Source of the DNA: UBA5336 sp038745855
GTDB lineage: Bacteria; Pseudomonadota; Alphaproteobacteria; Caulobacterales; Hyphomonadaceae
Assembly: GCA_038745855.1 (NCBI GenBank)
Contig: JBCDLC010000017.1
Span: 1-63,570, forward strand
Direction of reading: 5' to 3'
Length of the DNA: 63,570 nucleotides
Shown here: piece after piece, positions 60,454-63,570 of the stretch
Layout: every line of letters starts with the position of its first letter
How positions within the stretch are numbered: the stretch's first letter is position 1
The notes under the pieces: model-generated
Databases searched by the model: none
Told to the model about the DNA's origin: nothing
The model's input: the letters and a program-made list of their open reading frames with translations, nothing else
Translations under genes and position numbers: made by a program

Positions 60454-61247
60454 GCGCCAAGATCCACCCTCTTGCCGATGTCGACCCCGGTGCATCGCTG
60501 GGCGATGCGGTCGAGATCGGCGCGTTCTGCCACGTTGGTCCCCATGCCACCATCGGAGCGGGGACCCGGCTTCACGCCCATGCCAGTGTCATTGGCCACA
60601 CCACACTTGGCGCCCAGTGCGTGCTCCACGCCCACGCGATTGTCGGCGGCGCACCCCAGGTGATCGGGAATGAACCCGATCGTCGTTCCCGCCTGGAGAT
60701 CGGGGACCGGACGGTGTTCCGCGAATATGCCAGCGCCCATACCGGATTGCCCGATTTTGGCGGCACCACCCGCATCGGCACCGATGGCTACATCATGATC
60801 GGCGCCCATATTGGGCATGACTGCCAGGTGGGCAATCATTGCGTGCTGGCCAACAGCGCAGCCCTCGCCGGGCATATCACGCTGGGTGACCATGTCTGGA
60901 TGGGCGGGTTGTCTGCGATCCATCAATTCTCCCATGTGGGTGAGCATGCTTTCATAGCGGGCGGCGCGATCGTCGTTGGCGATGTGATCCCCTTCGGAAC
61001 CGCTGTTGGTAACCGCGCCACGCTGGCTGGCCTGAACGTCAAAGGCCTCGCCCGCCGGGGCTTCAGCCGCGACCGGATCAAGGCCATGCGCCGGGGGTAC
61101 AAGGCCCTGTTCGACACGGGCGGCAGCTTTGCCGAGGCCGTGGAAGCGGCCAAACAGGCCTTCGCCGGGGATGCCGATGTTTCCCGGATCATCGCCTTCA
61201 TCGAAATGGAGCGCGCCCGGCCGCTTTGCTTCCCGGCGCGGCCGTGA
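60450..61247 (+). CDS. lpxA: acyl-[ACP]--UDP-N-acetylglucosamine O-acyltransferase
   Basis: This is a 265-residue trimeric beta-helix enzyme, first committed step of lipid A. The catalytic His123 lies in AHIGHDCQVGNHCVLAN, and HQFSHVGEHAFIAGG follows. The C-terminal helical domain is normal (FSRDRIKAMRRGYKALF). GTG at 60450 overlaps the lpxD stop (GTGA). The mid-section VGGAPQVIGNEPDRRSRL differs from the usual APQDLKY.GE motif but keeps its Pro-Gln. Confidence 0.95.
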   Translation: MSAKIHPLADVDPGASLGDAVEIGAFCHVGPHATIGAGTRLHAHASVIGHTTLGAQCVLHAHAIVGGAPQVIGNEPDRRSRLEIGDRTVFREYASAHTGLPDFGGTTRIGTDGYIMIGAHIGHDCQVGNHCVLANSAALAGHITLGDHVWMGGLSAIHQFSHVGEHAFIAGGAIVVGDVIPFGTAVGNRATLAGLNVKGLARRGFSRDRIKAMRRGYKALFDTGGSFAEAVEAAKQAFAGDADVSRIIAFIEMERARPLCFPARP

Positions 61248-62143
61248 TGGCCGGAGCGCCCGATAGCGCCCGCGGCCCCCTCGGGATCATCGCTGGGCTT
61301 GGCGAATTGCCCGTGTCGATCGCAGCACAGTGCGTTGCCGAAGACCGTCCAGTGTATATCCTCCGTGTCAAAGGTTTCGAGGAGCCCGGACTCGCGCCGT
61401 ATCCTGGGGAAACCGTTGGCTTTGGCGAAATCGGCCGCCAGGTCTCGCTGCTCAAGGCGGCAGGGGTCCGCGACCTTGTCTTTGCCGGCATCGTGAAGCG
61501 GCCCGACTTTTCCGCCCTCAAACTTGATGGCCGAGGCGCTCGTCTGCTCCCCAAGGTACTCATGGCTGCCCGCAAGGGGGACGATGCCTTGCTTCGGGTC
61601 CTGCTCGACGCGTTCGAGCAGGAGGGCTTTGCCATTATCAGTGCCGAAGCCGCAAACGCGCGCCTCGTCGTCAAGCAAGGCCATCTTGCGGGGCCTGCGC
61701 CCACCGATGCCAACCGGGCCGATGGCGCCCGGGCCCTTGCGGCGGCCAGAGAGATCGGCCGGCTCGACATTGGCCAGGGCTGCGTCGTCTGTGACGGCCT
61801 CGTGCTAGCTGTGGAAGCCCAGGAGGGCACAGACGCCATGCTTGCCCGGATTGCGTCGCTGCCCCCTGAAATCCGCGGCACGCCCGATGCGCGCCGGGGC
61901 GTTCTTGCCAAGGCACCCAAACCGATCCAGGAGCGGCGCGTCGACCTTCCGACCGTTGGCCCTGCCACGGTCGAAGGCGCTGCAGCGGCGGGTCTTGCCG
62001 GTATCTTCCTCGAGGAAGGGGGCGCCCTCCTCCTCGACCGGGACCGTACGCTCGCCCAGGCGGCGGCCATGGGCCTGTTCATACACGTCGTCCCGGCCGC
62101 TGGACCGGTTGCAGCGGCGACGCCATCACCAGAGCGGACATGA
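61247..62143 (+). CDS. lpxI: UDP-2,3-diacylglucosamine pyrophosphatase LpxI (DUF1009)
   Basis: This is a 298-residue protein that, in alphaproteobacteria, replaces LpxH in making lipid X. LGIIAGLGELPVSIA at the N-terminus and the C-terminal domain (DIGQGCVVCDGLVLAVEAQEGTDAML and LPTVGPATVEGAAAAGL) are typical. ATG at 61247 overlaps the lpxA stop (TGATG). The 7-residue longer frame from 61226 is less likely. Confidence 0.95.
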   Translation: MAGAPDSARGPLGIIAGLGELPVSIAAQCVAEDRPVYILRVKGFEEPGLAPYPGETVGFGEIGRQVSLLKAAGVRDLVFAGIVKRPDFSALKLDGRGARLLPKVLMAARKGDDALLRVLLDAFEQEGFAIISAEAANARLVVKQGHLAGPAPTDANRADGARALAAAREIGRLDIGQGCVVCDGLVLAVEAQEGTDAMLARIASLPPEIRGTPDARRGVLAKAPKPIQERRVDLPTVGPATVEGAAAAGLAGIFLEEGGALLLDRDRTLAQAAAMGLFIHVVPAAGPVAAATPSPERT

Positions 62144-63333
62144 AGGTTCACATCACCGCAGCCGAAGCGTCCGGCGACCTCTTGGGCCGTGAGGTGATCG
62201 AAGCCATCAGGGGCCATGGACAGGGCCAGCACCCTTACCAGGACATCTGCATCGCCGGCATCGGCGGCGCAGAGATGGCGGCTGCTGGCATCGATAGTCC
62301 CATTGATATCGCGCCTCTCTCGGTGCTTGGCCTTGTTGAAGGGCTCAGGGCCTATGGCGACGTCAAACGGCTTGTGGCCGAAGCCGCCGACGCGATCATC
62401 GCCTTCGAGCCCGACGTGGCGGTGATGATCGACAGCTGGGGTTTCACCATACGCCTGGCCCAGGCCGTCCGTGCCCGAGCGCCCCAGATCCGTCTGGTGA
62501 AGCTCATCGGGCCCCAGGTCTGGGCCTCGCGGCCTGGCCGGGCGAAAACCCTGGCGCGCCATTTCGATCACTTGCTGGCGATGACCGAGATGGAGCCGCC
62601 CCTCTACGCTGGCACCGGGCTGGCCGTCACCGTGATTGGCGCCCCGGCCCTGTCGCGAACGGTCAAGGGCGATGGGGCGGCGTTCCGAGCCGCCCACGAT
62701 CTCAACGCCGATGCGCCCCTTCTCCTGGTCCTGCCAGGAAGCCGGGCCAGCGAAATCGACCGGGTTGCGCCGGTCCTCATGGCCGCGGCTGACAGGTGCC
62801 GGAGTTTGCGGCCTGGCCTTGAGGTCGTCGCGATGCCCGCCCAGGCTGTGATGGCGCGTTTCCGCGAGCAATACGGGGCGACCAGCGGCGTCCATATCAT
62901 CGATGCCGGGCAGGAGGCCGGCCAGGAAGACGGAGAGGCGCGGACGGGTCGGGGCCGCCATGACGCGATGGCCGCGGCCGATGCGGCGCTCGCCTGCTCT
63001 GGAACCGTGACCAGCGAACTGGCGGTCCAGGGCACCCCCATGGTGGTCGGTTACAAGATCGGATGGATGACCTGGGCTATCGCCCGTTTCCTCCTTTACA
63101 AGCACCGCCATATCACGCTGCTCAATATCGCATCCGGCGATCGGTCCATCGTGCCTGAATTCGTCCAGACGGGCTTTACACCGGACCGCCTTTCCGATGC
63201 GGCCTTGGCCATCCTGGACGATCCCGCCCGCGCCGCTGCCCAGGTCGAGGCCCAGAACCGGGCCCTCACGCGCATGGGCTATGGCGGACCCCCCGTCGCC
63301 GATCTGGCTGCCGCTGCGATTCTCCAGCGCTGA
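62140..63333 (+). CDS. lpxB: lipid-A-disaccharide synthase
   Basis: This is a 397-residue GT19 glycosyltransferase that joins lipid X to UDP-diacylglucosamine. The N-terminal segment ITAAEASGDLLGREV, IGPQVWASRPGR and LVLPGSRASEIDRV are characteristic. The late ACSGTVTSELAVQGTPMVVGYK holds the donor-binding Ser/Thr-Glu. It overlaps lpxI (ATGA) and ends the lipid A cluster. Confidence 0.96.
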   Translation: MKVHITAAEASGDLLGREVIEAIRGHGQGQHPYQDICIAGIGGAEMAAAGIDSPIDIAPLSVLGLVEGLRAYGDVKRLVAEAADAIIAFEPDVAVMIDSWGFTIRLAQAVRARAPQIRLVKLIGPQVWASRPGRAKTLARHFDHLLAMTEMEPPLYAGTGLAVTVIGAPALSRTVKGDGAAFRAAHDLNADAPLLLVLPGSRASEIDRVAPVLMAAADRCRSLRPGLEVVAMPAQAVMARFREQYGATSGVHIIDAGQEAGQEDGEARTGRGRHDAMAAADAALACSGTVTSELAVQGTPMVVGYKIGWMTWAIARFLLYKHRHITLLNIASGDRSIVPEFVQTGFTPDRLSDAALAILDDPARAAAQVEAQNRALTRMGYGGPPVADLAAAAILQR

Positions 63334-63339
63334 AGGCGG

Positions 63340-63368
63340 GATTTTTGTTTGGATCCGATTTTTGTTTG
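63340..63368. repeat. direct repeat of a T-rich 12-mer after lpxB
   Basis: GATTTTTGTTTG occurs at 63340-63351 and 63357-63368, separated by GATCC. It begins 6 bases after the lpxB stop. The T-runs could help termination, but no strong stem precedes them. Confidence 0.8.
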
Positions 63369-63380
63369 ATCGCCTGCTGG

Positions 63381-63412
63381 GCTGCGGGCTCCGCCCTCCG
63401 CTACGCGATGGA
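63381..63412 (+). repeat. dispersed repeat, copy 2
   Basis: This copy matches the minus-strand segment 285-316 at 30 of 32 bases, in opposite orientation. It lies 47 bases downstream of the lpxB stop. Confidence 0.7.
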
Positions 63413-63453
63413 TCGGGTTCAGGACTGTGGCTTTGTCTCCGGTTCGTTGGGGG

Positions 63454-63570
63454 TTATCTGCTTTTCGTGGGTTTTGGGCAGCAGCTCGCGTTTCCGCGCG
63501 CCGGGTTAGAGCTGGCGGATTCTGGGGCTGTTGTTGGGGGCTCGGCCCAGGGGTGGGGGTCTGGCTCGGC
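63454..63570 (-). CDS. possible 3' end of a convergent gene (partial)
   Basis: One minus-strand frame is open from the right edge to TAA at 63454, giving 38 residues that are Pro/Ser/Ala-rich and end CCPKPTKSR. No family is recognisable, and the composition could be chance in GC-rich DNA. It is listed because lpxB is normally followed by another gene. Confidence 0.25.
   Translation of the reverse strand, partial: AEPDPHPWAEPPTTAPESASSNPARGNASCCPKPTKSR

Noticed and set aside
58572..60947. 791-residue minus-strand open frame over bamA, skp, lpxD and lpxA
   Set aside because: The composition is shadow-like (Ala/Pro/Arg-rich with no family), and all the plus-strand genes it covers are clear.

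Overview
The window is GC-rich, densely packed DNA from an alphaproteobacterium. The main evidence is gene order. A nuoA-N block runs into birA, coaX, RNase J, methylmalonyl-CoA epimerase, a DUF1467 protein, proS, lolC, lolD, dnaE, rpsB, tsf, pyrH, frr, uppS, cdsA, dxr, rseP, bamA, skp, lpxD, lpxA, lpxI and lpxB. This chain is familiar from Caulobacter-, Hyphomonas- and Parvularcula-like genomes. The short ProRS, the extended NuoE and the LpxI pyrophosphatase agree. The genus cannot be named from the sequence alone.

Region 1 (about 0-14.2 kb) is an accessory signalling island. On the minus strand lie a secreted GYGQ-repeat protein, an exported methyltransferase-like lipoprotein, a PP2C phosphatase - Ser/Thr kinase - exported protein operon, and an FHA-transmembrane-trypsin-like protease. 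On the plus strand lie a Crp-family regulator, a CHASE2 class III nucleotide cyclase and a small acidic Tyr/Ser/Asp-rich exported protein. A 1266-residue FecR-TPR-beta-barrel protein is divergent from the cyclase. Five near-identical palindromes (TGTGAGC-NN-GCTCACA) lie about 75-130 bases upstream of the secreted-protein, phosphatase-kinase, protease, FecR-barrel and small-protein genes. They match the CRP half-site TGTGA, and the local Crp has the R-E-x-V-x-K recognition helix expected for it. I infer a self-contained circuit: an envelope signal acts through FecR-barrel and CHASE2-cyclase to make a cyclic nucleotide, Crp responds, and phospho-signalling and envelope effector genes are switched. 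This is the most interesting part of the window.

Region 2 (14.2-18.9 kb, minus strand) is a leucine-degradation operon: isovaleryl-CoA dehydrogenase and both methylcrotonyl-CoA carboxylase subunits. Next come a tRNA-Trp(CCA) and a Baeyer-Villiger-type flavin monooxygenase (19.1-21.3 kb).

Region 3 (21.5-37 kb, plus strand) is the complete 14-subunit respiratory complex I operon. A VOC-fold protein is inserted between nuoD and nuoE, and a 62-residue membrane protein between nuoE and nuoF. Region 4 (37-48.5 kb) holds cofactor, RNA-decay, tRNA-charging, lipoprotein-export and replication genes. Region 5 (48.6-63.3 kb) runs from translation (rpsB, tsf, frr) through UMP kinase to isoprenoid and phospholipid synthesis, outer-membrane protein assembly and lipid A synthesis. 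The usual fabZ between lpxD and lpxA is absent. A short dispersed repeat occurs in inverted orientation near both ends of the window.
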